Counted from the first letter of the stretch, positions 54,168-63,839 are shown. The stretch: DNA of 64,000 nt from Hoeflea sp. (GCA_019084245.1 JAHRFE010000033.1:172599-236598); one strand, 5' to 3'. Made by a program: numbers and translations. Notes: generated by a model not told the origin, from the sequence alone.

Positions 54168-55154
54168 TCAGTCGGTCGCCTTGATGCGGGCAACCAGATC
54201 CTTGAGCTTGTCGGAGGTCACGTGCTTTTCATAGACGCTGTCCATCGCAGCCATGAAAGGCGCCTTGTCGATCTCGGAAATGACCTCGACGCCAGCGGCG
54301 CGGACCTTCTCCTCGGAGGCCTTTTCACGGGCGGTCCAGAGCTCGCGCATTACCGGGACCGAGTCCTTGGCGGCCTGGCGCACGACAGCCTGGTCCTCGG
54401 CCGACAGCTTGTCCCAGGAAGCCTTGGACATCACCAGCACTTCCGGCACGATCAGATGCTCGTTCAGGGTGTAGTAACCGGCGACTTCATAGTGGCCTGA
54501 CGATTCAAAGGACGGCCAATTGTTCTCGGCGCCGTCGATGACGCCGGTCTGGATGGCCGAATAGACTTCACCATAGGGCAGCGGCGTTGCATTGGCGCCG
54601 AGCGCGGTCATCATGTCGACAAAAATGTCGGACTGCATGACGCGGACCTTCATGCCCTTCATGTCTTCAACCGACTTGATCGGCTTGACCTTGTTGTAAA
54701 AGCTGCGCGAGCCGCCATCATAAAAGGCGAGACCGACATAACCATGCGGTTCGAAAGCGGTGAGGATTTCCTCGCCGATGGGACCATCCATGACATTGTG
54801 CATGTGGTCGACGCCCTTGAAGACGAAGGGCAGCGAGACGACCTTGGTTTCCTCGACCAGATTGTTGAACGGTCCCATGGAGACGCGGTTCAGGTCGATC
54901 ACGCCGAACTTGGTCTGTTCGATCGTGTCCTTTTCCTGGCCGAGCTGCGCGGAATGAAACACCTCGACGCAGATGCGGCCATTGGTGCGTTCTTCGAGCA
55001 GCTTGCCCATGTGCTTGACCGCTTCCACCGTCGGATAGCCGTCCGGATGCGTGTCGGATGATTTGAGCGTCAATTCGCAGGCATTTGCAGTCATCATCAT
55101 GGCCGCAGTGGCCAGAAGCATGCCGGTGAGTGATTTCATCAGTTTCATGGTCAT
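54168..55154 (-). CDS. dctP: TRAP transporter periplasmic binding protein (DctP)
   Basis: This 328-residue binding protein has a signal peptide (to about residue 25, [11 protein letters not shown]) and the DctP fold, with [43 protein letters not shown] contains the arginine that binds the substrate carboxylate, and [13 protein letters not shown] follows. It is 20 bases downstream of uxaC and 70 bases before dctQ. Its substrate is most likely a hexuronate or oligouronate product. Confidence 0.94.
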   Translation of the reverse strand: MTMKLMKSLTGMLLATAAMMMTANACELTLKSSDTHPDGYPTVEAVKHMGKLLEERTNGRICVEVFHSAQLGQEKDTIEQTKFGVIDLNRVSMGPFNNLVEETKVVSLPFVFKGVDHMHNVMDGPIGEEILTAFEPHGYVGLAFYDGGSRSFYNKVKPIKSVEDMKGMKVRVMQSDIFVDMMTALGANATPLPYGEVYSAIQTGVIDGAENNWPSFESSGHYEVAGYYTLNEHLIVPEVLVMSKASWDKLSAEDQAVVRQAAKDSVPVMRELWTAREKASEEKVRAAGVEVISEIDKAPFMAAMDSVYEKHVTSDKLKDLVARIKATD

Positions 55155-55174
55155 TTTCCTCCCAGAAATGGCTC

Positions 55175-56575
55175 TCAGAGCCGGTAAGCTTGCTTGGCAA
55201 GCCGATAAGCAAGGTCATTGGCGACCTCGTAGGCCTCCTCTTCGTCAAGTCGCCCTGTGGCGACAAGCGTGGCGAGAAAGCTGCAATCCACCCGCCGGGC
55301 CACGTCGTGGCGCGCCGGAATGGAACAGAAGGCGCGGGTGTCGTCGTTGAACCCCACGGTGTTGTAAAATCCTGCGGTTTCCGTCGTCATTTCGCGAAAC
55401 CGCCGCATCCCTTCGGGACTGTCGTGGAACCACCAGGCGGGTCCCAGCTTCAACGCCGGATAGGCGCCCGCCAGCGGCGCCAGTTCGCGGGCATAGCTGC
55501 TCTCGTCGAGCGTGAAGACGATGATCGTCAAATCCGGTTCCAGGCCCACCGCGTCCAGAAGTGGCTTCAGCGCGCGGACATAGTCGGTCCGGGTCGGGAT
55601 ATCGAAGCCCTTGTCGCGGCCGAACGCCGCCATCACCGGACCCGAATGATTGCGGAAGCTGCCAGGATGGATCTGCAGGACGAGACCGTCCTCAAGGCTC
55701 ATGCGGGCCATCTCGGTCAGCATGTGCCCGCGGAAGGCATCGGCTTCGTCCGCGGAGCACGATCCCTTGAGCGCCTTGGCAAACAGCGCCGCCGCTTCTG
55801 CCTGAGACAGGTTTTCCGTGCGCGCGGTCGGATGACCGTGATCCGACGAGGTGGCGCCGAATTCCTTGAACCAGGCCCTGCGCACCCGGTGGGCCTGAAG
55901 ATAGCCCTGCCATGTCGACGTGGTCTCGCCGGTCAGGGCGCCAAGCTGCGCGACATTGTCGGCAAAACCGGCAAAGTCCGGATCCACCACGGCATCCGGC
56001 CGATAGGCCGTCACAACACGGCCTTTCCAGCCGCTGTCCCGGATCATCCGGTGCCAGCGCAGATCATCAAGCGGGCTCTCGGTCGTCGCGATCGCCTCGA
56101 TGTTGAAGCGCTCGAACAGGGCGCGAGGCCGGAACTCCGGCGTGGCAAGACACTCGGCAATGTGATCATAAGCCGAATCGGCTGTCTCTTTCGACAATCG
56201 AGCGGTCAGTCCGAACAGGTCTTCAAAGGCGTGGTCCAGCCAGAGCCGCGACGGGGTGCCGCGAAACACATGATAGTTCTCCGCAAACAGCCGCCAGATC
56301 TTGCGCCCGTCGGTCTCGGTGGGACCGCCATCCGCCCGCGGCACGCCAAGACTTTCGAGGCTGATCCCTTGCGAGAAAAGCATCCGGAAGACGTAGTGGT
56401 CGGGCGTGATGAACAGCTGCGCCGGATCGGAAAATGGCTGGTTCTCGGCGTACCAGCGCGGGTCGGTATGACCGTGCGGACTGATGATCGGCTTATCGGC
56501 AATGCTCTGATAGAGTTCACGGGCGATTCCGCGTGTGTGCGGATCGACCGGAAACAATCTGTCAGGAACCAGCAT
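55175..56575 (-). CDS. uxaC: Uronate isomerase (glucuronate isomerase)
   Basis: This 466-residue amidohydrolase-superfamily enzyme isomerises D-glucuronate to D-fructuronate and D-galacturonate to tagaturonate. The metal site [11 protein letters not shown] opens the barrel, with [12 protein letters not shown] and [15 protein letters not shown] further on, and [15 protein letters not shown] at the C terminus. ATG 56575 is 102 bases from the divergent GntR gene. It is the first gene of the uronate operon. Absence of uxaA/uxaB here suggests glucuronate is the main branch. Confidence 0.95.
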   Translation of the reverse strand: MLVPDRLFPVDPHTRGIARELYQSIADKPIISPHGHTDPRWYAENQPFSDPAQLFITPDHYVFRMLFSQGISLESLGVPRADGGPTETDGRKIWRLFAENYHVFRGTPSRLWLDHAFEDLFGLTARLSKETADSAYDHIAECLATPEFRPRALFERFNIEAIATTESPLDDLRWHRMIRDSGWKGRVVTAYRPDAVVDPDFAGFADNVAQLGALTGETTSTWQGYLQAHRVRRAWFKEFGATSSDHGHPTARTENLSQAEAAALFAKALKGSCSADEADAFRGHMLTEMARMSLEDGLVLQIHPGSFRNHSGPVMAAFGRDKGFDIPTRTDYVRALKPLLDAVGLEPDLTIIVFTLDESSYARELAPLAGAYPALKLGPAWWFHDSPEGMRRFREMTTETAGFYNTVGFNDDTRAFCSIPARHDVARRVDCSFLATLVATGRLDEEEAYEVANDLAYRLAKQAYRL

Positions 56576-56639
56576 TGCCACCTTAACCCTCCCCCTCAGG
56601 CCCTCTCTCCATGGGCCTTTCAATCAATCTAGTAATGTA

Positions 56640-56657
56640 ATATGCTAGTATGCATAT
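56640..56657. promoter_or_regulatory. Inverted repeat, candidate GntR operator
   Basis: ATATGC-TAGTAT-GCATAT is a perfect 6-6-6 dyad in the 102-bp gap between uxaC and the GntR gene, 20 bases before the GntR start. Position and symmetry suit a FadR-subfamily GntR operator controlling both directions. Binding is inferred. Confidence 0.5.
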
Positions 56658-56677
56658 CAAGTCAACGGAGTGAAAGC

Positions 56678-57382
56678 ATGTCCGTATCGTCCCCTTTGCG
56701 GACCCTGGAACCGCTCAATCGCCCATCTGTGGCCGACACCGTCTTTGACGAATTGCACAGCCAGATCCTGCTGCTGGAATTGCCGCCCGGAACCAAGATG
56801 TCCGAAGTCGAGGTGGCCAGGGCGCTGGGCGTTTCGCGCCAGCCTGTGAGGGACGCGTTCTATCGGCTCTCGAAGCTCGGCTTCCTGTCGATCCGGCCAC
56901 AGCGGGCCACGCTGGTGTCGCAGATATCATCGACCGGCGTGCTGCAGGCCCGTTTCGTGCGCAACGCGCTGGAAGCGGAAACTGTGCGCACCGCCTGCCG
57001 GGTGCTCACCGAGGCGGATCATGCAGCACTTGACGTCATTCTCGAAAAGCAACGGCAGGCGGTCGAGGCCAAGGATCCTGTCAGTTTCCATGGCTTTGAT
57101 GACCAGTTTCACAAGGAAATCTGTGAACGCTCCGGGCTCAGTTTTGCCTGGGACATCATCCGCGAAAACAAGGCCCACATGGACAGGGTCCGATTCCTCT
57201 CGCTGTCCTTCGCCTCGCAGGATGCTTTCGGCGACCACCTCGAAGTCATGGATGCGATCAGGGCGCGCGACGAAGACCGCGCCATGCATCACATGCGCAT
57301 CCACCTGTCGCGGATCAAGGAACAGATTGTCCGCATCCGGTCCGACCACGAGCGCTATTTTGCCGACGAGCCCGAGACATGA
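56678..57382 (+). CDS. GntR-family (FadR subfamily) transcriptional regulator of uronate genes
   Basis: This 234-residue regulator has an N-terminal winged helix (VADTVFDELHSQILLLELPPGTKMSEVEVARALGVSRQ is the region, residues about 20-60) and an all-helical FCD ligand domain with metal-type histidines (DDQFHKEI, DHLEVMDAI, HMRIHL). ATG 56678 fits the family start. It is divergent from uxaC and overlaps kdgK by 4 bases (ATGA). It probably represses the hexuronate operon until an intermediate binds. Confidence 0.9.
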   Translation: MSVSSPLRTLEPLNRPSVADTVFDELHSQILLLELPPGTKMSEVEVARALGVSRQPVRDAFYRLSKLGFLSIRPQRATLVSQISSTGVLQARFVRNALEAETVRTACRVLTEADHAALDVILEKQRQAVEAKDPVSFHGFDDQFHKEICERSGLSFAWDIIRENKAHMDRVRFLSLSFASQDAFGDHLEVMDAIRARDEDRAMHHMRIHLSRIKEQIVRIRSDHERYFADEPET

Positions 57383-58272
57383 AGCGGAAATTCGTGTCGA
57401 TCGGCGAATGCATGGTCGAAATGGCGCCGGGCGGCAATGGCGATTACCGCCTCGGCTTCGCCGGGGATACGCTGAACACCGCGTGGTATGCGAAGCGGAC
57501 CTTCAGCGACGACTGGGAGATCGCCTATCTCACCGCCGTGGGCGACGACGAGATATCCCGCCGGATGACGGAGTTTATCCGGGATGCCGGCATCCGGACC
57601 GATTTCATCCAAAAAATCCCCGACAGGACAGTGGGACTGTATCTGATCCAGCTGAACCATGGCGAGCGCAGCTTTGCCTATTGGCGCTCCGACTCGGCCG
57701 CCCGCCAGTTGGCCGGCGATCCGGCCCGGCTGGAGGCCGCGATGGTGTCCGCCGGCGTGATCTATTTCTCCGGCATTACGCTCGCCATCCTGTCTGCCCA
57801 CCACCGCACATCGTTGCTCGAAGCGATCTCCGGGGCCCGCCGCAATGGCGCCATTGTGGCCTTCGACCCCAATCTGCGCCCGCGACTTTGGGAAGATGCC
57901 GAAACGATGCGGCAGATGGTGATGTCGGCCGCCGGTGTCAGCGACATCATCCTGCCCTCCCATGAAGACGAGGCCCTGCACTTTGGCGACCCGGCGCCGG
58001 ACGCCACGGCGTCCCGCTATGGCGATGCCGGCGCGTCCCTGGTGGTCGTCAAGAACGGCCCCGGTGAGATTGTCAGTCTCGATCATGGTGAAATCGGCCG
58101 GCATGATCCGGTGCTGGTCGACAGCATCGTCGACACCACCGCCGCAGGCGACAGCTTCAACGCGGGCTTCCTGGCAGCCTATCTTGAGCGCGGCGACCTT
58201 TCACTGGCGATCCGGGCCGGCGCTGAACTGGCCGCAAGGGTCATTTCACGGCGCGGAGCCTTGGTGGATTAG
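57379..58272 (+). CDS. kdgK: 2-keto-3-deoxygluconate kinase
   Basis: This 297-residue PfkB-family sugar kinase phosphorylates 2-keto-3-deoxygluconate to the 6-phosphate. It starts FVSIGECMVEMAP and has the substrate GFAGDTLNTAWY. The catalytic signature DTTAAGDSFNAGFLAAY carries the anion hole and general base Asp near residue 253. It is coupled to the GntR gene and opposite the uronate operon, whose KduD and UxuA products it uses. The aldolase Eda is not in the window. Confidence 0.95.
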   Translation: MKRKFVSIGECMVEMAPGGNGDYRLGFAGDTLNTAWYAKRTFSDDWEIAYLTAVGDDEISRRMTEFIRDAGIRTDFIQKIPDRTVGLYLIQLNHGERSFAYWRSDSAARQLAGDPARLEAAMVSAGVIYFSGITLAILSAHHRTSLLEAISGARRNGAIVAFDPNLRPRLWEDAETMRQMVMSAAGVSDIILPSHEDEALHFGDPAPDATASRYGDAGASLVVVKNGPGEIVSLDHGEIGRHDPVLVDSIVDTTAAGDSFNAGFLAAYLERGDLSLAIRAGAELAARVISRRGALVD

Positions 58273-58320
58273 TGCATGTCGCGCTCAAATGGGTTCATTT
58301 GAGCGATAACGTACATGCAC
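58272..58320. terminator. Long hairpin between convergent kdgK and GntR genes
   Basis: Outer arms GTGCATGT/ACATGCAC (58272-58279, 58313-58320) enclose inner perfect 10-bp arms CGCTCAAATG/CATTTGAGCG around the loop GGTT. It begins at the last base of the kdgK stop codon. It may act as a bidirectional terminator, or be a dispersed rhizobial palindrome. No U tract follows. Confidence 0.6.
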
Positions 58321-58384
58321 AATTCAAAGACTTGCACTGGGCACGGATCGACCGCGCGCGCCGGTTCGCAACTCGGGAACGGGC

Positions 58385-59104
58385 TCACCCCAGCTTCTTG
58401 GTTATCCGGTCATAGCCTTCATGGATGACCCTCTCCATCGCGACAGATGCCGCGTCGCCGTCCCCGCGCTCGATCGCCTCGACGATCATCCTGTGGCGAT
58501 TGGCGGTTGCGACATGCCGGTCGGATTCGCCATAGGGAGAGCTCAACTTGAAGCTCGTCACCAGCGCCGCCTCGATCAGGTTGCCGACAGAGAGCATAAA
58601 GGGATTGCCCGAAGCACCATGCAGGGCGAGATGGAATTCGAGATCGGCGAGCGCGAAATTCTCGTTTGAATCCGCCTTGCTCATTTTCTCGGCGCAGGCA
58701 TAGAGATGCTCGATCTCCTCCTTGCCCGCGCGTTGCGCAGCCAGGCGCGCCGCGAAAGGCTCGATGGCGAAACGCATGTCGGTCAGGTGCTTGAGAAAGA
58801 TCGCGTCAACGCCCGCTTCGATATGCCAGACCAGAACATCGGCATCGAACAGGTTCCAGTTCGAGCGTTCCGTGACACGGGTCCCGATGCGGGCCTTTGG
58901 AATGATCATGCCCTTGGCCGTCAGCGTCTTCATCGCTTCCCTGAGCACCGTGCGGGACACGCCGAACCGTTCCACCAGCTCGCCATCGCCGGGCAACAGG
59001 GTCCCGCTGGCATAGGCCCCGCTGACGATTTCCTCGCCAAGCTCATTGACCACAAAAGAATGCTGACTGCGATTTGCGCGTCCGGAAAAGGTGGCGTTGA
59101 GCAA
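58385..59104 (-). CDS. GntR-family (FadR subfamily) transcriptional regulator of the sugar ABC operon
   Basis: This 239-residue regulator has a winged helix (VVNELGEEIVSGAY, then VERFGVSRTVLREAMKTLTAKGM) and an FCD ligand domain with DLEFHLALHGASGNPFM. The TTG start at 59104 has aaggga upstream; the longer reading to 59224 covers the permease end and is unlikely. It is 20 bases downstream of the last transporter gene, so it is co-transcribed and probably autoregulates the importer. Confidence 0.88.
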   Translation of the reverse strand: MLNATFSGRANRSQHSFVVNELGEEIVSGAYASGTLLPGDGELVERFGVSRTVLREAMKTLTAKGMIIPKARIGTRVTERSNWNLFDADVLVWHIEAGVDAIFLKHLTDMRFAIEPFAARLAAQRAGKEEIEHLYACAEKMSKADSNENFALADLEFHLALHGASGNPFMLSVGNLIEAALVTSFKLSSPYGESDRHVATANRHRMIVEAIERGDGDAASVAMERVIHEGYDRITKKLG

Positions 59105-59124
59105 ACAAAATCTCCCTTGCCGGT

Positions 59125-60096
59125 TTATCCCCCGGCGATGCGTCTCTTGGCTGTTGTCCAGACAAGGCCCTTCTGTAGCACGATGAATGCAAAAAGCAGC
59201 ATACCAATGAGAATCTTGGTCCACCAGCTCGACAGTGAGCCGTCAAAGATAATGTAGGTCTGAATCAGCCCCATGATAAGAACACCGATCAACGTCCCCG
59301 CGACGAAGCCGCTGCCGCCCGTGAGCAGGGTCCCGCCGATGACCACCGCAGCAATGGCGTCAAGTTCGACGCCGACGGTCGCAAGCGAATAGCCCGCCGA
59401 TGTGTAGATAGAAAACACGATTCCCGCCAAGCCCGCCAGCAGGCCGGAAAGCGCATAGATCGCCATGGTCGTGCGGGCAAGCGGCACCCCCATGAGTGCG
59501 GCTGTCTGGGCGCCGCCGCCGATCGCGTAGACATTCATGCCGAACCTTGTGCGATGGGCCAGGATGCTGCCCGCGATGACCACCAGAAGCATCAGCCCTC
59601 CGATCAGCGTCAGCCGGCCCTTGCCTGGCATCAGCCAGTACAGGCGCTGCATGTACTCATAGAATTCATGGGTGATCGGCACGGCGTCGATGGACAGCAC
59701 ATAGGCCATGCCGCGCGCCAGGAACATGCCGGCAAGCGTGACGATGAAGGGCGGCATTTCAAGATAATGGATGATCGCCCCCATGCTCGCGCCGAACAGA
59801 GTGGTGATCAGCAGCAGCATGGAAAAGACTGCCAGCGGATGCAGGCTTGTGTCGCGCAGCATCACGGCGATGAACACGCCGGCAAACGCGATCACCGATC
59901 CGACCGACAGATCGATGCCGCCGGAAATGATGACGAAGGTCATTCCCACCGCAACGATGCCGAGGAAGGCGTTGTCGGTGAGCAGATTGCCGATCACGCG
60001 GGTCGACAGCATGGCCGGATACTGGGCGTAGCAGACCGCATAGGCGACCAGGAATATCACCAGCGTTGCCAGGAGCGGAAGAAGACGCGCGTTCAT
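59125..60096 (-). CDS. yjfF: Sugar ABC transporter permease, YjfF-like
   Basis: This 323-residue permease of the ribose/galactofuranose class (BPD_transp_2) has about nine helices. Landmarks are FVIISGGIDLSVGSVIAFAGV and GVELDAIAAVVIGGTLLTGGSG. ATG 60096 overlaps the YtfT-like stop (ATGA). With YtfT-like it forms the channel of a YtfQRT-YjfF-type importer. The symbol follows the E. coli homologue; the sugar is unproven. Confidence 0.88.
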   Translation of the reverse strand: MNARLLPLLATLVIFLVAYAVCYAQYPAMLSTRVIGNLLTDNAFLGIVAVGMTFVIISGGIDLSVGSVIAFAGVFIAVMLRDTSLHPLAVFSMLLLITTLFGASMGAIIHYLEMPPFIVTLAGMFLARGMAYVLSIDAVPITHEFYEYMQRLYWLMPGKGRLTLIGGLMLLVVIAGSILAHRTRFGMNVYAIGGGAQTAALMGVPLARTTMAIYALSGLLAGLAGIVFSIYTSAGYSLATVGVELDAIAAVVIGGTLLTGGSGFVAGTLIGVLIMGLIQTYIIFDGSLSSWWTKILIGMLLFAFIVLQKGLVWTTAKRRIAGG

Positions 60097-61121
60097 GGGG
60101 CCACCGTTTCTTTCTCTTTGTCGCTCGCGCCCACCGGATCCTTCGAGAAGAACACCGCCACGGTCCGCATTGTTGGCGATTGCAGCACCAGGATGATCAG
60201 GATGATGACCGCCTTGATGATGAGGTTGAACTCGGGCGGAAAACCCGACAGCAGGATGCCGGTATTGACCGCCTGGATGATCAGCGCCCCGATCAGCGAT
60301 GCGATCAGCGAGAAACGCCCGCCCAGGAGCGAGGTGCCGCCGATGACCACCGCCAGGATGGCGTCGAGCTCGAGCCAGAGCCCGGCATTGTTGGCGTCCG
60401 CGCCGCGAATGTCCGCGGCGGCAATGATGCCGGCCAGCGCCGCGCACAGGCCTGAGGTCATGTAGACCGCGATCAGCAGCACCCGCGTGTTGACACCGGC
60501 GAGCGTGCTGGCGCGCAGGTTGATGCCGATGGCTTCGATCAGCATGCCGAGCGCCGAGCGCCGCACGATCAGCGTGATGATCGCGCCGGTCAGCACGCCG
60601 ATGATCACCGGGGTGGGGATCGTGAACACCGACCCCGAGCCGAAGAAGATCAGGCCTTCGTGATTGAAGGTGAGGATTGCCCCTTCGGTGATCAGCTGGG
60701 CAATGCCGCGCCCCGCCACCATAAGGATGAGTGTCGCCACGATCGGCTGGATGCCGAGGATTGCGACCAGCACCCCGTTCCACAGCCCGCAGGCGAGACC
60801 CGCCGCCAGCGCCATGGCGAGCGTGGCAAACAGGCCATAGCCTTCGGTGATGCCCCAGGCGGCGACGGCGCCGCAGATCGCCATGACCGCGCCGACCGAC
60901 AGGTCGATGCCGCGGGTGGCGATGACCAGCGTCATGCCAATGGCCAGCAGCGCCACCGGTGCGCCGCGATTGAGAATGTCGATCGGGCTTCCATAGAGCC
61001 GCCCATTGGCGATCGAGATCTGAAAAAACCCGGGAAACATGATCGAAATCAGCCCGACAATCACCGCAAGCGTCAGCAATTGCGGCCAGATCCGGCGCAT
61101 AAACAGCATGAGCCCGTTCAC
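60093..61121 (-). CDS. ytfT: Sugar ABC transporter permease, YtfT-like
   Basis: This 342-residue permease is paralogous to the next one. It contains LVIATRGIDLSVGAVMAICGAVAAW and LWLELDAILAVVIGGTSLLGGRF. GTG 61121 overlaps the ATPase stop (GTGA); a longer reading to 61298 extends into the ATPase. Its C terminus is polar and charged. It is the first permease of the YtfQRT-YjfF-like unit. Confidence 0.88.
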   Translation of the reverse strand: MNGLMLFMRRIWPQLLTLAVIVGLISIMFPGFFQISIANGRLYGSPIDILNRGAPVALLAIGMTLVIATRGIDLSVGAVMAICGAVAAWGITEGYGLFATLAMALAAGLACGLWNGVLVAILGIQPIVATLILMVAGRGIAQLITEGAILTFNHEGLIFFGSGSVFTIPTPVIIGVLTGAIITLIVRRSALGMLIEAIGINLRASTLAGVNTRVLLIAVYMTSGLCAALAGIIAAADIRGADANNAGLWLELDAILAVVIGGTSLLGGRFSLIASLIGALIIQAVNTGILLSGFPPEFNLIIKAVIILIILVLQSPTMRTVAVFFSKDPVGASDKEKETVAP

Positions 61122-62644
61122 GAGATGGCCTCCCTTTCCGGCGCGGCGATGGCGCGGACCATGTTGTCGGTGGTGATGTCCCCACCGGTCAGTTCGGCCA
61201 CATGATGGCGGTCGCGCACGACAATGACTCGATGGCTGTAGGCGACAAGCTCGTCGAGCTCGGACGAGATCACCAGCAGCGACATGCCCTGCTTGCACAG
61301 ATCCTCGATCAGGCGGATGATCTCGGCGTGCGCCCCGACATCGATGCCGCGTGTCGGCTCGTCGAGAATGAGGAAGGACGGGTTGGTCACCAGCCAGCGC
61401 GCCAGCATGACCTTCTGCTGGTTTCCGCCCGACAGAAGCCCCACGGGCTTCTCCGCGTCCGGCGTGCGGATATCGAGCTTGCGGATATAGTCGTTCGCCA
61501 TCGCCCTTTGTTCGCGGTCGGGAATGCGCCGCATCCAGCCGATGCGCGCCTGCAGCGCAAGGGCTATGTTCTCGCGCACGGTGAGATCGGCAATCACGCC
61601 GTCGGTCTTGCGGTCCTCGGGGCAGAAGCCGAATCCCGCCGCAATCGCGTCGCGCGGCGAGGCGAGGTTGAGGACGGTACCGTCGCCGCGCCTGGCTTCG
61701 CCGCTGTCATGGGGCGCCACGCCGAACATCACTTCCGCGGTCTCGGTGCGGCCTGATCCCAGCAGGCCTGCAACGCCAACCACTTCACCAGGCTGAATCG
61801 ACAGGTCAAACGGCTCGATCCTGCCCTTGCGGCCAAAGCCGGTGAATGTCAGGCGCGGCTCACCAGCTGCCGCATGGGTCTTGCCGTGGGAGCGGACCTC
61901 CTGTTCGAGCTCGCGGCCGAGCATGAGATTGACCAGGCGCACCCGATCAATGTCGCTTGTCGTTTCAGAGCCCACGAGGCGGCCGTTGCGCAGCACGGTG
62001 ACGCGGTCGGTGATCTCGAAGATCTGGTCGAGAAAGTGCGAGATGAAGACGATGCCGAGGCCGCGCTGCCTGAGCGAGCGGACCACATCGAACACCAGTT
62101 CGACCTCCTTGCTGTCAAGGCTGGCCGTCGGCTCATCAAGGATGAGAACCTTGCCCGAAAGGGTAACCGCGCGGGCAATCGCAATCACCTGCTGCACCGC
62201 GACGGAATAGCTTTCGAGACTGCGGGAGACATCGATATCAAGGCCGAACTGCGACAGCACCTCGCGGGCGCCTCTGTTCATGGCACGGGTCGAAATCATG
62301 CCGAACCGTGTCGGCTGGTGCCCGAGCGAAAGGTTTTCCGCCACCGTCAGGTTGGGCAGCAGATTGACCTCCTGGTAGACCGTCCCGATCCCGTAGCCCT
62401 GGGCGTCGATCGTGCACTTGGGATCAATGATCTCGCCATGGAGCAGAATATCGCCGCCATCGCGCCGGTAGGCGCCCGTCAGGCACTTTATGAGCGTTGA
62501 TTTGCCTGCGCCGTTTTCACCGAGCAGCGCGTGGACTTCGCCCGCCTCGAGTGAGAAATCGACACCGTCAAGAGCAATGGTGCCCGGAAACACCTTGCTC
62601 ACACCCCGGGCGCGAAGAAGCGGCTGACTGTCGCTCTGCGGCAT
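61118..62644 (-). CDS. ytfR: Sugar ABC transporter ATP-binding protein with two ATPase domains, YtfR-like
   Basis: This 508-residue protein has tandem ATPase domains. The first has Walker A LLGENGAGKSTL near residue 39 and LILDEPTASLD. The second has the degenerate GLLGSGRTETAEVMFG near 290, then LLSGGNQQKVMLARWL and LILDEPTRGIDVG. This is the sugar-importer layout of RbsA, MglA and YtfR. It lies 166 bases after the binding protein and overlaps the first permease. Confidence 0.93.
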   Translation of the reverse strand: MPQSDSQPLLRARGVSKVFPGTIALDGVDFSLEAGEVHALLGENGAGKSTLIKCLTGAYRRDGGDILLHGEIIDPKCTIDAQGYGIGTVYQEVNLLPNLTVAENLSLGHQPTRFGMISTRAMNRGAREVLSQFGLDIDVSRSLESYSVAVQQVIAIARAVTLSGKVLILDEPTASLDSKEVELVFDVVRSLRQRGLGIVFISHFLDQIFEITDRVTVLRNGRLVGSETTSDIDRVRLVNLMLGRELEQEVRSHGKTHAAAGEPRLTFTGFGRKGRIEPFDLSIQPGEVVGVAGLLGSGRTETAEVMFGVAPHDSGEARRGDGTVLNLASPRDAIAAGFGFCPEDRKTDGVIADLTVRENIALALQARIGWMRRIPDREQRAMANDYIRKLDIRTPDAEKPVGLLSGGNQQKVMLARWLVTNPSFLILDEPTRGIDVGAHAEIIRLIEDLCKQGMSLLVISSELDELVAYSHRVIVVRDRHHVAELTGGDITTDNMVRAIAAPEREAIS

Positions 62645-62732
62645 CTGGGCCTCCCCCCGAATTTATGAATTGCCGTCTGTTGCTTGAGTGCCCACTATGA
62701 CACATCAGCTCGGTGGCGCCAGCGGACCGAGC

Positions 62733-62757
62733 CTGACAGACGGAAACCATCCGTCAG
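62733..62757 (-). other. Intercistronic hairpin between binding-protein and ATPase genes
   Basis: On the minus strand, CTGACGGAT and GTCTGTCAG pair over 9 bases (two wobbles) around a 7-base loop. A second GC-rich inverted stretch lies near 62763-62780. Such hairpins after a binding-protein gene often stabilise its message or limit read-through. There is no U tract. Confidence 0.4.
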
Positions 62758-62810
62758 GACCGTAGCGCCGGCCGGCGGCCGGGGATGAACCAGCCGCCGC
62801 TCTTCAAATC

Positions 62811-63773
62811 TCAGTATCCGAGATCTTTTTTCTGCTCGTAAACGGCCTGCGGATCGTCGGCCTGGGTGTAGAGCTTGGATTCGGTCTGGATGAATTTCGG
62901 CGGCATGGTGCCGTCCTTCATGAAGGCCTCGAGCGCATCGAAGGCGGGACCAGCCATGTTCGGGGTCAGTTCCACCGTCGCGTTGGCTTCGCCCGCTGCC
63001 ATGGCCTGGAAGATATCCGGCACGGCGTCGATCGACACGACCAGGATGTCAGAGCCGGGCTTCAGGCCGGCTTCCTTGATCGCCTGGATGGCGCCCACGG
63101 CCATGTCGTCATTGTGGGCGTAAAGCGCGCAGATGTTCTTGCCGCCGTCCTCGGCCTTGAGGAAGCTTTCCATGACTTCCTTGCCCTTGGTGCGGGTGAA
63201 GTCGCCGGTCTGGCTGCGGATCAGCTTGATGTTGTCCTTGCCTGCAATGGCCTGTTCGAAGCCGTTCTTGCGGTCGATGGCAGGCGACGACCCGGTCGTG
63301 CCCTGCAGCTCGACCACGTTGCAGTCCTTGCCGGCAAGCTCGTCAACCAGCCACTGGCCGGCAACGCTGCCCTCATGCACCAGGTCGGACCCGACAGCGG
63401 TGAGATACAGATCGTCGGACGAATCGACCATGCGGTCGAGCAGGATCACCGGAATTTCGGCTTCCTTGGCTTCTTCCAGAACCGAATCCCACCCGGTTGC
63501 GACAACCGGTGCGATCAGGATGGCGTCAACGCCCTGGGCGATGAACGACCGAAGCGCCTTGATCTGGTTTTCCTGCTTCTGCTGTGCATCGGCGAATTTG
63601 AGATCGATGCCGCGCTCCTTGGCCTGCTGAAGCGTCAGCGTGGTTTCCGCGGCGCGCCAGCCGGACTCGGATCCGATCTGCGAAAACCCGACGGTCTGCG
63701 CCAGGGCGCTGGACGACATTACGAGCATGGACGCGAGTATACCCGCCCCAAGAATGGCTTTTGTAGATTTCAT
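62811..63773 (-). CDS. ytfQ: Sugar ABC transporter periplasmic binding protein, YtfQ-like
   Basis: This 320-residue type I (ribose-binding-like) protein has a signal peptide (to about residue 25, MSSSALAQ). It then reads TVGFSQIGSESGWRAAETTL, the sugar-facing start seen in galactofuranose-binding YtfQ. VVELQGTTGSSPAIDRKNGF and YAHNDDMAVGAIQAIKEAG are family hinges. An aggagga sequence precedes the ATG. It is the first gene of the operon; the ligand could be galactofuranose or another pentose/hexose. Confidence 0.9.
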   Translation of the reverse strand: MKSTKAILGAGILASMLVMSSSALAQTVGFSQIGSESGWRAAETTLTLQQAKERGIDLKFADAQQKQENQIKALRSFIAQGVDAILIAPVVATGWDSVLEEAKEAEIPVILLDRMVDSSDDLYLTAVGSDLVHEGSVAGQWLVDELAGKDCNVVELQGTTGSSPAIDRKNGFEQAIAGKDNIKLIRSQTGDFTRTKGKEVMESFLKAEDGGKNICALYAHNDDMAVGAIQAIKEAGLKPGSDILVVSIDAVPDIFQAMAAGEANATVELTPNMAGPAFDALEAFMKDGTMPPKFIQTESKLYTQADDPQAVYEQKKDLGY

Positions 63774-63816
63774 AGTTTCCTCCCAATATGAAGGGCTCCT
63801 GCCCGGGAGTTAAAAA

Positions 63817-63831
63817 ATCATACTATATTAT
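63817..63831. promoter_or_regulatory. Imperfect palindrome upstream of ytfQ, candidate GntR site
   Basis: ATCATACTATATTAT is a 15-bp palindrome with 5 of 7 symmetric pairs, in an AT-rich stretch 44 bases upstream of the binding-protein start. FadR-subfamily GntR proteins often bind AT-rich dyads of this kind. It may be the target of the regulator at the operon's end; this is inference. Confidence 0.35.
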
Positions 63832-63839
63832 TTTTGTAA

